This document shows positions 1 to 7,652 of a DNA stretch of 27,392 nucleotides, piece by piece. This DNA is from an uncultured Veillonellaceae bacterium. GTDB lineage: Bacteria > Bacillota > Negativicutes > Veillonellales > Megasphaeraceae. The notes beneath the pieces are model-generated. The model was given only the letters and a program-made list of their open reading frames with translations, did no database searches and was not told the origin of the DNA. A program made the translations under genes and the position numbers. The stretch is from positions 1 through 27,392 of the forward strand of contig UREG01000020.1 in NCBI GenBank assembly GCA_900546795.1. Direction: 5' to 3'. Each line of letters opens with the position of its first letter. Positions within the stretch are counted from its first letter, which is position 1.

Positions 1-1
1 T

Positions 2-600
2 AGCTTAAAATTGAATGCTTCTTATGTTAAGAACTATACCATGCAGAAAAAATACTTCCTGCCTTATGATTTGGATTGTTGGAATCAGTCAACTCGTGAT
101 TGGGTTGTGCAGAAAGGACGTATTGCTAGTAAGGCTTCTTTAAATCAGTGGTTTACTGAAAGTCAAGGTTATACTATTCAACCTACTATTGAATACTCTA
201 ACAAATTTGGTAAACATGCTGTATCGGGATTGTTTTTGTATGAGTATTCTAGGACTGACGAATCAAGCTTATCTGCTGGTAGAGAAGATTTCCCTATTAC
301 CGATATTATGGACATGAGTTATGGTCTGACTGTAAACGAAAACCTTGTCAAAGGAGGTCATGGTTTGGACAGACGCGCAGGGTATGTATTCCGTTTTAAC
401 TATTCTTATGACGATAAATACTTATTGGAAGTAACTAGTAGGATTGATGCTTCTACTGCTCTCCCTAAAAAATATAGATGGGGTGTATTTCCCGGTGTAT
501 CTGTAGGATGGCGTATTTCTCAAGAAGATTTCTTTAAAGAAGCTGTTCCTTTTATGGAAAATTTGAAAGTTAGAGCGTCGGCCGGACGTTTAGGTAGTGA
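2..600 (+). CDS. SusC-like TonB-dependent outer-membrane transporter, internal fragment
   Basis: The frame is open from base 2, so the protein begins before the window; the first ATG-like codon is not a real start. The translation is rich in aromatic and alternating polar residues, as in outer-membrane beta-barrels. It contains the SusC/RagA hallmarks 'RAGYVFRFNYSYDDKYLLE', 'RWGVFPGVSVGWRISQEDFF' and 'LKVRASAGRLGSD'. SusC proteins are TonB-dependent glycan or peptide importers of Bacteroidetes, normally about 1000 residues and paired with SusD. Roughly 200 residues of the barrel are present. The frame turns to nonsense after the residues GSD near base 600 and stops at 626-628. One 60-base line (421-480) is about 35% GC against about 62% for 721-780, so the fragment is compositionally foreign to everything to its right. 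The family call is firm; the fragment's presence here is probably an assembly artefact. Confidence 0.85.
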
Positions 601-606
601 CCGTTC
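598..606. other. Chimeric junction between Bacteroidetes and Negativicutes-like sequence
   Basis: A SusC-family frame on the plus strand and a GlcD-family frame on the minus strand both lose homology-like sequence within the same few bases. Left of it the DNA is AT-rich; right of it GC-rich. No terminal repeat, transposase, integrase or tRNA target is visible at the joint, so a misassembly or chimeric read is the simplest explanation. Confidence 0.8.
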
Positions 607-903
607 CATCAGCAATACGATGCCATGATACGCCGGCACCGCTCCGCAGGATACGCTGGTTCCCGCACTGCGCGGAGTAACCGGTATATGGTACTTGTTG
701 GCCAGCTTCATAATTTCTGCAATTTCCTGCGCCGAAGCCGGCCATACCGCTGCTTCCGGCAGCCGATGATAATGCGCGTCGGTTTCCTCGTCGGTCTTAT
801 ACCGATCCAGCACATCGGCGTCTGTCTTTACATATTTCTCTCCTACGATCTCTTTTAACGCATGGATCACTTCTTCTGTTACTGGCTGATACTTGTACTT
901 CAT
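601..903 (-). CDS. FAD-linked 2-hydroxyacid dehydrogenase (GlcD/D-lactate dehydrogenase type), N-terminal 101 residues, truncated
   Basis: Starts at the ATG at 903, preceded by AAGGAG eight bases upstream. The first 100 residues match the start of GlcD-type flavoproteins: a helical lead-in, then 'DADVLDRYKTDE', 'PEAAVWPASAQEIAEIMKLANKY' and the FAD pyrophosphate-binding loop 'IPVTPRSAGTSVSCGAVP' (around residues 73-90), ending in 'GIVLLMER'. The family oxidises glycolate or D-lactate using FAD; full members are about 460-480 residues. After residue 101 the frame runs into the SusC-like sequence, so roughly the last three quarters are missing. In the family the loop usually reads RGAGTGLSGGAVP; here two glycines are serines and one is cysteine, which suggests a divergent subfamily. 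It follows the unknown 139-residue gene by 47 bases and is probably cotranscribed with it. Confidence 0.82.
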
Positions 904-950
904 ATTACTTGGCTCCTTTCCCTTCCACACTACCCTCGGCCGCAGCCGTA

Positions 951-1370
951 CTACTCTTTGCTGAGCGTTTCGTTTTCTTTTTCTGCATCCATATCGGACG
1001 AACGGTTTTCGGCAAGCGCGCATTCTTTGCGAAGCGCTTCTTTTACCTCGTCGATGCACGCTTCCGGTATACCGTTGGCAGCGGCTATATACTGTTCCAG
1101 CCGGCCGTCTGCCATCGCTTTATCCATAACCGGCACTTCAAACGGATCCAGCAGAACAGATAATTCCACTTCCCCTTTTGGGTTATAGCCAAAAATCCCT
1201 TCGCCTTCCTGCGGATCTCTCGTTTCCCGCACAGCTTTCACCCCGTATTGGCTGATTATGTTCTGCGCAGCGGCGGCACACCGTTCTCTAGCGGCCCGAT
1301 AAGCCGGCGCTTTCGATTTTTCCACGGGATATATATCCACCATCACCGTTTCTTCTTTTACATCCATCAT
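951..1370 (-). CDS. Conserved-looking protein of unknown function, 139 residues
   Basis: I do not recognise this protein. It starts at tandem ATG codons (1370 or 1367), with GAGGTG about eight bases upstream. There is no signal peptide or membrane segment. It has a central 'GIFGYNPKGEVELSVLLDPFEVPVMDKAM' segment and a charged, glutamate-rich C-terminus ending in 'MDAEKENETLSKE'. Two cysteines fall in 'ARERCAAAAQ' and 'GIPEACIDE' and a third in 'KECALAE'; they show no metal-binding spacing. The gene lies 47 bases upstream of the truncated FAD oxidase on the same strand and has its own plausible promoter, so it looks like the first gene of that operon and may serve the oxidase. That link is inference from position only. 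Codon use looks like its right-hand neighbours. Confidence 0.65.
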   Translation of the reverse strand: MMDVKEETVMVDIYPVEKSKAPAYRAARERCAAAAQNIISQYGVKAVRETRDPQEGEGIFGYNPKGEVELSVLLDPFEVPVMDKAMADGRLEQYIAAANGIPEACIDEVKEALRKECALAENRSSDMDAEKENETLSKE

Positions 1371-1402
1371 TATCGTTTCACCTCACGTTCTGCATATCCC
1401 TT

Positions 1403-1431
1403 ATTATCCTGTATTTTTCTGCAAAAAACAA
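1403..1431 (-). promoter_or_regulatory. Probable promoter of the 139-residue gene / FAD oxidase operon
   Basis: On the minus strand a TTGTTT -35 and a GATAAT -10 are separated by 17 bases, about 33 bases upstream of the start codon. The -35 box matches the consensus at only three positions, so this is a moderate call. Confidence 0.45.
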
Positions 1432-1451
1432 CCTTTTCGCTTTAAGGACAG

Positions 1452-1481
1452 AAAAAAATACCGCCCGCATTTGCGGACGGC
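1452..1481 (-). terminator. Intrinsic terminator of the AGCS symporter gene
   Basis: On the minus strand a GC-rich stem (CCGTCCGC pairing with GCGGGCGG, with a G-U pair, loop AAAT) is followed by a T-rich tract. It lies 17 bases after the symporter stop codon. Confidence 0.85.
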
Positions 1482-1497
1482 ATCTCGCGTCTATATC

Positions 1498-2889
1498 CTA
1501 TTGTCTTTCTTGCTCCGCCATGGCTATTACGGAAGACTCCAGTTTTTCTTCTGCCAGCTCTCTGCGGTACGCATTGTACTTTCTCGTTTCCGCTGCCACC
1601 ACGCCGGACAGCCCCAGCAGCGCGATCAAGTTCGGGATTGCCATCAGTCCGTTTACAATATCTGCCAGCACCCAAATGGCTTCCAATTTCAGGAATGCCC
1701 CGCAGGCAATCAGCCCGATGAAAATCAAACGGTACGGCCGAATGACTTTTACCCCAAACAGATAGGTTGCGCACCGTTCTCCATAATAATTGCAGCCCAA
1801 AATCGTGGTAAATGCAAACAGTACCAAACCAAGCATCAAAAGAATACTGCCAAATCCAGGATAAGTCATCGTAAACGCCTGCTGCGTCATTGCCGCTCCA
1901 TTGGCCGGTCCCTGCCATACTCCCGTAACCACCAGCGTCAGCCCGGTAAGCGTACAGATCACGATCGTATCGATAAACGTCCCCGTCATAGAAATCAAGC
2001 CCTGTTCTGCCGGCCATTTCGTTTTGGCTGCCGCCGCAACGATCGGCGCGCTTCCCAAACCGGATTCATTGGAAAAGACGCCGCGGGCTACCCCATTTTG
2101 AATCGCCATCATTACCGTAGCCCCTAAAAATCCGCCGGCAGCCGCTGTCGGCGTAAACGCCGATACCAAAATCGCTTCGATTGCCTGCGGTATTGCTTCC
2201 GCATGAAGAATCAATATACTTACCGTGGTAATGAAATATACAACGGCCATAGTCGGTACGATTTTTTCTGCCGTTTTCGCTATAGATTTTAATCCGCCGA
2301 TGGTAATAACGGCAACCAAAGACGTCAGTACGACTGCAGTATATTCTACCGGAATCCCCATGGTAAGATGCGTAATCTCTACGATCGAATTGACCTGCGC
2401 AAAGGTGCCGATTCCAAAATAGGCACACAGCACGCCAAAAGCGGCAAACATCATGGCAAGCGGTTTATACGCTTTGCCCAGACCATTTTCGATATAGTAC
2501 ATAGGGCCGCCGGAAATATTTCCATTCGCATCTACTTGGCGGTATTTCACTGCCAGCAAGCATTCTGCGTATTTCGTTGCCATCCCAAAGAAAGCCGCCA
2601 TCCACATCCAAAACAGCGCCCCCGGACCGCCGGCTTTTATTGCCGTTGCTACGCCGACAATATTGCCGGTCCCTACCGTAGCCGCCAGCGCCGTGCAAAG
2701 CGCCCGGAAACTATTTACATCGCCGCTCCCGCTGTTTTCTGCTGAAAAAATCAGCCGCAGCGCCAACGGAAGCCGATAGATCTGAATCAAACCCAGCCGC
2801 AGAGTAAACCAAATCCCTGTTCCTACCAATAATATCAATAACGGCGGTCCCCAAACGAACCCATCAATCATTTTTAACATATCCAGCAT
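1498..2889 (-). CDS. Sodium:alanine/glycine symporter, AGCS family (probable glycine importer)
   Basis: A polytopic inner-membrane protein of about 463 residues, close to the usual AGCS length of 450-490. Family hallmarks include 'FVWGPPLLILLVGTGIWFTLRLG' at the N-terminus, 'AATVGTGNIVGVATAIKAGGPGALFWMW' and 'AECLLAVKYR'. Further hallmarks are 'GGPMYYIENGLG', 'GVARGVFSNESGLGSAPIVAAAA' and 'TILGCNYYGERC'. AGCS proteins import glycine and alanine with Na+. The frame is open further upstream, but that part is the riboswitch and terminator leader. The ATG at 2889 is chosen because AAAGGTG lies about nine bases before it and the family homology begins there. The tandem glycine riboswitch in the leader points to glycine as the physiological substrate and sensed ligand. 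The C-terminus ends in a short charged tail. Confidence 0.93.
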   Translation of the reverse strand: MLDMLKMIDGFVWGPPLLILLVGTGIWFTLRLGLIQIYRLPLALRLIFSAENSGSGDVNSFRALCTALAATVGTGNIVGVATAIKAGGPGALFWMWMAAFFGMATKYAECLLAVKYRQVDANGNISGGPMYYIENGLGKAYKPLAMMFAAFGVLCAYFGIGTFAQVNSIVEITHLTMGIPVEYTAVVLTSLVAVITIGGLKSIAKTAEKIVPTMAVVYFITTVSILILHAEAIPQAIEAILVSAFTPTAAAGGFLGATVMMAIQNGVARGVFSNESGLGSAPIVAAAAKTKWPAEQGLISMTGTFIDTIVICTLTGLTLVVTGVWQGPANGAAMTQQAFTMTYPGFGSILLMLGLVLFAFTTILGCNYYGERCATYLFGVKVIRPYRLIFIGLIACGAFLKLEAIWVLADIVNGLMAIPNLIALLGLSGVVAAETRKYNAYRRELAEEKLESSVIAMAEQERQ

Positions 2890-2908
2890 AGTTCTCACAC
2901 CTTTCAAT

Positions 2909-2945
2909 AAAAAAGCCAGAGTATACAAAACAATATACTCTGGCT
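2909..2945 (-). terminator. Riboswitch-controlled intrinsic terminator (expression platform)
   Basis: On the minus strand GCCAGAGTATA pairs with TATACTCTGGC across a short loop and is followed by TTTTTT, ending about 15 bases before the ribosome binding site. The 5' arm contains CCAGAGT, which is also perfectly complementary to ACTCTGG inside the upstream riboswitch (3083-3089), so an alternative antiterminator pairing exists. Confidence 0.85.
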
Positions 2946-3010
2946 GCATTAATAAATACATAATAGCAATAATAGCAAATAACAAAATACCTTATAAGAT
3001 ATTTTTTATT

Positions 3011-3165
3011 GTCTCTGTCCACTGGCCTGAGAGATAAAGGCAAAACTGCCCGTGCACCTTCGGCGCCCATTTAAGGGACTCTCCAGAGTTGTGTCCATAT
3101 ATAGTCACTGCCTTGCGGCACCTGAGAGTGTTACTCCTTCGGTAGATGATCCCATCTTCTCCTAC
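3011..3165 (-). ncRNA. Tandem (two-aptamer) glycine riboswitch
   Basis: Reading the minus strand, two successive glycine aptamer cores are visible. Aptamer I has GGAGAAG (3156-3162), CCGAAGG (3136-3142) followed by AGTAA, and CTCTCAGG (3121-3128). Aptamer II has GGAGAG (3079-3084), CCGAAGG (3057-3063), CTCTCAGG (3026-3033) and the closing GGACAGAG (3013-3020). This order is the diagnostic pattern of the tandem glycine riboswitch. It sits between a strong promoter and an intrinsic terminator and precedes an AGCS symporter. Because ACTCTGG at 3083-3089 overlaps the GGAGAG of aptamer II, aptamer folding and antiterminator pairing should exclude each other. I infer that glycine binding favours termination and shuts off glycine import. 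The homology is direct; the sign of regulation is inference. Confidence 0.92.
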
Positions 3166-3242
3166 ATACTTCACCCACATATATCCAGTTGATAAAGAAC
3201 TATGGCTTTGTCCTATAGAACATCTCGTCATGACGTAGCTAT

Positions 3243-3271
3243 ATAGTACCGCACAAAAACACAAGTGTCAA
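3243..3271 (-). promoter_or_regulatory. Strong sigma-70-type promoter of the riboswitch / symporter transcript
   Basis: On the minus strand a perfect TTGACA -35 (3266-3271) and a TACTAT -10 (3243-3248) are separated by 17 bases. Predicted transcription starts near 3236, about 70 bases before aptamer I. Confidence 0.8.
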
Positions 3272-3485
3272 CCCTAAACACGCTTTCCTCTGCACTTCTT
3301 TGTGATAGTTTCTATGAATGCAGCGCAGTCTTCTTTGGTTCCCATGCACCTGAACCTTTTCCTTTAGAAATGCCTGCTAAGCATGTTTATCTGCTATATA
3401 TAAGCATTAGCTATTTATCTTTCAATCTTTTACAATAAACTCATCACCACTGACAATATTGATGAAGCAAAGGAGTATGAGTACA

Positions 3486-4469
3486 ATGAAACAGCGCATG
3501 TTAGGACCCCTGTCCGTTTCTGCCGTCGGCTACGGCTGTATGGGGCTTTCTCATGGCTACGGCCCCGCCCCGGAACCAACGGAGAGTATTCGGCTGATCC
3601 AAACCGCCTATGAATCGGGCTGCACTTTTTTTGATACTGCGGAAAGTTACGGCGCCGGCGAAAATGAAATACTGACCGGAAAAGCCATTCAGCCTTTTCG
3701 CCAGCACATCGTTCTCGCTACGAAATTCCACATTCTTCCCACTGAGGCAGCTACAGACCGAACGGCTCTTCTTTCGGTGCTCACCCGCCATGCGGAGGCT
3801 TCGTTAGCGCGTCTTCACACCTCTTACATTGATCTGTATTATTTGCACCGCATCAATCCAGAGGTTCCCATAGAAGATGTCGCCTGGTGCATGGGGGAAC
3901 TGATCCGTTCCGGCAAGATCCGCGCCTGGGGAGTATCGCAATGTACGGAAGAAGAACTTCGCCGCGCCCATGCAGTCACCCCGGTGACGGCCGTGCAAAG
4001 CGAATATTCTTTGATGGAACGCATGTTTGAAGCCGACGTTATCCCGGCCTGCCGTGAACTTGGCATCGGCTTTGTTCCTTTCAGCCCGCTGGGCGCCGGT
4101 TTTCTAAGCGGTTGTTACCTGCCTGAACAAACCTATGTCGGCGATGACGTCCGCCGGGTCATCACCCGCTTTGCACCCCACAATATGCAGGCCAATCAGC
4201 CGCTATTGCAGCTGGTCAAAGACTATGCAGCTCAAAAAGGTGCGACGCCGGCGCAGATCGCTCTTTCCTGGATGCTGCATAAATACGATTCTCTCGTTCC
4301 GATTCCAGGATCCCGCACAGATTCCCGTATCCGGGAAAATCTAGGCGCAACAGCCATCACCTGGACGGACCAGGAATTTACCGCCTTTGAAACCGCTCTG
4401 GCTGCCATCCCCATCTACGGCAACCGTACAGATGAAGATATTGCTAAACTAAAAAATATGCTTCCATGA
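3486..4469 (+). CDS. Aldo/keto reductase (NADPH-dependent oxidoreductase)
   Basis: About 327 residues, the normal length for the soluble TIM-barrel aldo/keto reductases. The catalytic tetrad is visible: Asp50 and Tyr55 in 'FFDTAESYG', Lys80 in 'LATKF' and His121 in 'YLHRINP'. Later motifs are 'RAWGVSQ', 'QSEYSLMER', 'GIGFVPFSPLGAGFLSG' and the nucleotide-binding 'PIPGSRTDSRIRENLGA'. These match the AKR subgroup often annotated as reductases of small aldehydes or ketones; the actual substrate is unknown. Upstream in-frame starts exist at 3459, 3462 and 3477. The ATG at 3486 is preferred because AAGGAG at 3470-3475 sits ten bases before it. It is the first gene of a three-gene operon with two flavodoxin-like lipoproteins, 16 bases before the next start. 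Confidence 0.9.
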   Translation: MKQRMLGPLSVSAVGYGCMGLSHGYGPAPEPTESIRLIQTAYESGCTFFDTAESYGAGENEILTGKAIQPFRQHIVLATKFHILPTEAATDRTALLSVLTRHAEASLARLHTSYIDLYYLHRINPEVPIEDVAWCMGELIRSGKIRAWGVSQCTEEELRRAHAVTPVTAVQSEYSLMERMFEADVIPACRELGIGFVPFSPLGAGFLSGCYLPEQTYVGDDVRRVITRFAPHNMQANQPLLQLVKDYAAQKGATPAQIALSWMLHKYDSLVPIPGSRTDSRIRENLGATAITWTDQEFTAFETALAAIPIYGNRTDEDIAKLKNMLP

Positions 4470-4485
4470 TAGGAAAGGAGTCCTT

Positions 4486-5544
4486 ATGAAAACGACAGCC
4501 TGGTTATGCACCTTATTGACAGTATCCGCACTGGTTTCTGCCTGCGGAATGGATATGTCCGCTCCGTCTGCCCCCGCCGTGCCGCAGACCGCATCTGCAG
4601 CCCCGCAGACGACTTCCGGCAGCCGGATATTGATCGCGTATTTTTCCCGCCTGGGCAATACGAATTATCCCAGCTCGGTGGACGCTTCGACTTCTGCCAG
4701 CATATTCATGCAGAACGGCAAACCCTGCGGCACAACAGAGCTTTTAGCAAGAGAGATTCAACAGCAGACAGGCGGCGATCTCTTCTTGATCCGCAGCCAA
4801 TCGCCTTATCCCGTTTCCTTTGACGATGTCGTAGAATTAAACCACCAGGAAATTGCTCGGCAGGCTTTTCCGCCGCTCGCCTCCACCGTGGATTTTGCTA
4901 ATTACGATGTGATTTTCGTCGGTTATCCTGTTTGGGCCAGCACCATTCCCCGTCCCGTTGCAACGTTTTTGCAGCAGGCACAGTCGTCCGGTAAAATCGT
5001 CGTTCCTTTCTGTACCCATGACGGATACAGCAGCGGCCGCAGCTACCGTGATATTCAAGCGCTGGTTCCGCAGGCACAGGTATTGTCCGGCCTTGCCGTA
5101 GAAGCAAAAGATGTGCCCGCTTCCGGCGAAACCGTCCGTACCTGGCTTTCCGGCCTGCCTTTACCGGCAGCAAATGAAGAACAGACACAGTGCGCCTCGG
5201 TTGTAATCAGCGGACAGACCCTGCAGGGGGAATGGGATGATACGCCGCTTGCCCGGGAAATCCGTTCTCATCTTCCCGTATCGGTAACAATGTCCGGTTA
5301 CGGCGGCCGCGAATATTACGGCCCTCTGCCTTTCCGTCCGGCAAACAGCGGTCCTGTGCAGCGCAGCTTTGTAAACGGCGATATCACCTATTGCCCTGCC
5401 AATAATACCATCGCTATTTTCTATGCCCAAACCGACCGTCCCAATCTTACGATGGACGTCATTAAAATCGGCCGAATTACCGATGACCTGACTCTTTTCC
5501 ATCAATTGGGCGATACCGTTTCCATGACATTTCAGGAGGGATAA
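4486..5544 (+). CDS. Exported lipoprotein: flavodoxin-like domain fused to a cyclophilin-like domain
   Basis: 352 residues. Residues 1-20 form a lipoprotein signal peptide with lipobox VSAC (Cys20), followed by a Pro/Ala/Ser-rich linker. Residues about 47-205 are flavodoxin-like. The first strand and FMN phosphate loop read 'RILIAYFSRLGNT'; later parts are 'YDVIFVGYPVWASTIPRPVATFL' and 'IVVPFCTHDGYSSGRSYRDI'. This matches the flavodoxin_4 type rather than soluble electron-carrier flavodoxins. Residues about 235-352 resemble the cyclophilin_like fold found beside these flavodoxins in anaerobe genomes ('ISGQTLQGEWDDTPLAREI', 'YYGPLPF', 'GDITYCPANNTIAIFYAQ'). The protein should be anchored on the outer face of the inner membrane, where a flavin-redox role is plausible but undemonstrated. 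GGAG precedes the start. It overlaps neither neighbour and is followed after 3 bases by a second flavodoxin lipoprotein. Confidence 0.85.
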   Translation: MKTTAWLCTLLTVSALVSACGMDMSAPSAPAVPQTASAAPQTTSGSRILIAYFSRLGNTNYPSSVDASTSASIFMQNGKPCGTTELLAREIQQQTGGDLFLIRSQSPYPVSFDDVVELNHQEIARQAFPPLASTVDFANYDVIFVGYPVWASTIPRPVATFLQQAQSSGKIVVPFCTHDGYSSGRSYRDIQALVPQAQVLSGLAVEAKDVPASGETVRTWLSGLPLPAANEEQTQCASVVISGQTLQGEWDDTPLAREIRSHLPVSVTMSGYGGREYYGPLPFRPANSGPVQRSFVNGDITYCPANNTIAIFYAQTDRPNLTMDVIKIGRITDDLTLFHQLGDTVSMTFQEG

Positions 5545-5547
5545 CTA

Positions 5548-6246
5548 ATGAAAACCAAACGGCTTCTTCTTACCGGCCTATCCTGTGTTCTCCTGCTTAC
5601 CCTTACGGCTTGCGCCGTAACATCTGCGCCGGCAAATCCGCCGGTATCCGCACCGGCGGCCGCTGCACCGGCTTTGCAGGAAACGGCAAATAAAAAAATT
5701 CTGATCGCCTATTTTTCCCGCGCCGATAACACGATCGTCCGCGATCCATCGGCCGTCGATATCCAGGCGACCACCTCGGCCAGCCTTCTGCCGCCGGGAA
5801 ACGTAACCATCATGGCGCAGCTGATCCAGCAGCATGCAGGCGGCGATCTATTTGCTATCAAAGTCCAGCAGCCATACCCGGAAAACTATGAACAAGTGCT
5901 GAATCAGGCGTCCGATGAAGCGGTAAAAAATGCCCGGCCGCCGCTGGCTTCCCATGTCGAGAATATGGCGGACTACGATATTATTTTCCTCGGCTATCCC
6001 AACTGGGATTACGGCGCACCGATGGCTGTCCGCACTTTCCTGGAAGAATATGACCTGTCCGGCAAACTGATCATTCCCTTCTGTGCCCATGGCACCGGCG
6101 GCTTATCTTCGAGCGTGCGGCAGATTTCCCAGTCCGTTCCCCATTCCACCGTTGGAACGCCAATCGGAATTTCCCGCACCGATATGGATAAAGCGTCGCA
6201 GCTGATCGAAAATTGGCTGTCCACCTTATCCTATGAAAAAAAGTAA
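5548..6246 (+). CDS. Exported flavodoxin-like lipoprotein
   Basis: 232 residues with a lipoprotein signal peptide and lipobox LTAC (Cys22), then a Pro/Ala-rich linker to about residue 47. The rest is one flavodoxin-like domain with 'KKILIAYFSRADNT' (first strand and FMN loop), 'YDIIFLGYPNWDYGAPMAVRTFLEEY' and 'GKLIIPFCAHGTGGLSSSVRQI'. It is a clear paralogue of the flavodoxin half of the preceding protein but lacks the cyclophilin-like domain. The start is three bases after the previous stop, with its GGAGG inside the end of the previous gene, so translation is probably coupled. The cytosolic aldo/keto reductase, two exported flavodoxins and the gene order suggest a redox operon; the electron donors and acceptors are unknown. 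Confidence 0.87.
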   Translation: MKTKRLLLTGLSCVLLLTLTACAVTSAPANPPVSAPAAAAPALQETANKKILIAYFSRADNTIVRDPSAVDIQATTSASLLPPGNVTIMAQLIQQHAGGDLFAIKVQQPYPENYEQVLNQASDEAVKNARPPLASHVENMADYDIIFLGYPNWDYGAPMAVRTFLEEYDLSGKLIIPFCAHGTGGLSSSVRQISQSVPHSTVGTPIGISRTDMDKASQLIENWLSTLSYEKK

Positions 6247-6265
6247 CCTTGCTTTCCACATAACT

Positions 6266-6296
6266 AAAAGGCCTCTGTATACACAGAGGCCTTTTT
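6266..6296. terminator. Bidirectional intrinsic terminator between convergent genes
   Basis: Perfect stem GGCCTCTGT pairing with ACAGAGGCC around an ATAC loop, flanked by AAAA on the left and TTTTT on the right. It can end the flavodoxin operon on the plus strand and the NhaC gene on the minus strand. Confidence 0.88.
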
Positions 6297-6311
6297 ATAC
6301 AGCGCCGCTTC

Positions 6312-7616
6312 TTACAGCCAATCTTTCTTATTCCAGGTAAGAAAAAGGGTCCACGCAGGAATCAGATACAAATACAAAGCGGTGAAAATACTTTGTGACG
6401 AAGCGCCGATACTTGCCAGGGGAACGGCCGCCGCAATCGACCAGGGAATCAGGCCGCAAATTACGATAACCGTATTTTCCAGCAAAATAGCCAGCCGCTG
6501 CCGATCCGGTTCCGCTTTTTCACATAACTGCCGGGTCAGCACTACAGCCAACGCCTGATTACAGGTGATAGCCGCCGTTGCAGCAGCGCTTGCCAACACC
6601 GCCGCTGCGGGAGAGATCTTTTTTCCCAGCCATTCCGCTTTTTCTTTTACCGGCAGCAATAACCCAGTTCCTTCAAACAGCCCGGCATACGAAGACGACA
6701 GACAAACAATCGCCGTCACCTCTGCCATGGACCAGATACCGCCGCCGTTGATCATCGCTCCCAATACAGGGTCGTCGGCATAATATCCCGTCAGACTGAC
6801 CGACAGTATTTCCTGCCAGCTTGCCTGCTGATACACGATGCTGATCACCGCCGCTGCAGCAATACTGACCAGCATCGCCTTTTTTACCGAAGCCCGCCCT
6901 ATCATAAATACGAGGATCACGGCAGCCGGCAGCAATACGAGTCCATCAATCGCAAAATGAGAAGAAAACAACGCGCCGATATCCGCCGAAGCTGCCGCCG
7001 GCCCAACGGGCAAATACCAGCCGGCGGCTCCATAAACAGCGCTCGTTGCCGCGAAAGGCACCAGCGCCGTTTTCATCATCAGCCGCACATTATGAAAAAT
7101 ATCCGTCTGCGTCAGCTCCGCCACTAAAAGTGCGCTGGAAGATACCGGCGAACAGCGGTCGCCAAAATACGCGCCGGATAAAACAGCGCCTCCGGCCCAT
7201 ACCGTATCGATCCCCAGCGAGGATGCAACCGTCATACAGACTACCCCCATCGTCGCCGCCGTACCAAAAGACGTCCCCGTCAAAAACGATACGACGCTGT
7301 TCAGCCAAAATGCCAATACCAAGAATACCGAAGGCTGAATCAGACCCGCTGCATAATATACAATCGCCGGAATCGTACCAGCCGCCCGCCACAATGCCGT
7401 CAATATCCCGATTAAGATAAATAACAGCAAGATATTTTTCACCATGCGAACGCCTTCCAGACTCATCTGCAGCAGGGAAGCGCCTCCATATCCTCTATAT
7501 CGTCCATAGCCAAAGAAAAGAAAATAGCCGGCAGCCAATGCCGCCAACAGCGGAATGCCCGCAAAAATACAACCTAGCAGCAGGAATGAAAATACACAAA
7601 GCACTTTCAGCTCCAT
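6312..7616 (-). CDS. NhaC-family Na+/H+ antiporter-type membrane transporter
   Basis: 434 residues with about eleven hydrophobic segments. The family signature 'GAYFGDRCSPVSSSALLVAELTQTDI' is present, as are 'NSVVSFLTGTSFGTAATMGV' and 'AITCNQALAVVLTRQLC', where a transport-critical polar segment normally lies. NhaC proteins exchange Na+ for H+ or, in some members, malate or lactate for Na+-coupled ions, so the substrate cannot be fixed from sequence. The length is slightly shorter than many NhaC proteins (450-490). The start at 7616 has GAGGGGG about seven bases upstream. It is monocistronic between its own promoter and the shared terminator. In this sodium-using organism (AGCS symporter nearby) it may maintain the sodium gradient, which is inference. 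Confidence 0.85.
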   Translation of the reverse strand: MELKVLCVFSFLLLGCIFAGIPLLAALAAGYFLFFGYGRYRGYGGASLLQMSLEGVRMVKNILLLFILIGILTALWRAAGTIPAIVYYAAGLIQPSVFLVLAFWLNSVVSFLTGTSFGTAATMGVVCMTVASSLGIDTVWAGGAVLSGAYFGDRCSPVSSSALLVAELTQTDIFHNVRLMMKTALVPFAATSAVYGAAGWYLPVGPAAASADIGALFSSHFAIDGLVLLPAAVILVFMIGRASVKKAMLVSIAAAAVISIVYQQASWQEILSVSLTGYYADDPVLGAMINGGGIWSMAEVTAIVCLSSSYAGLFEGTGLLLPVKEKAEWLGKKISPAAAVLASAAATAAITCNQALAVVLTRQLCEKAEPDRQRLAILLENTVIVICGLIPWSIAAAVPLASIGASSQSIFTALYLYLIPAWTLFLTWNKKDWL

Positions 7617-7652
7617 CGTATCCCCCTCTTCCGTTCATACATTACTTCATTT

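Noticed and set aside
11..628. A 205-residue complete protein starting at base 11 and ending at 628
   Set aside because: The frame is open upstream to the window edge and the last residues after about 600 are nonsense from the opposite-strand gene; it is an internal SusC fragment, not a complete gene.
2864..3264. Short minus-strand open frames over the symporter leader
   Set aside because: They translate the riboswitch, terminator and leader; the RNA motifs explain the sequence better, and no ribosome binding site supports a leader peptide.
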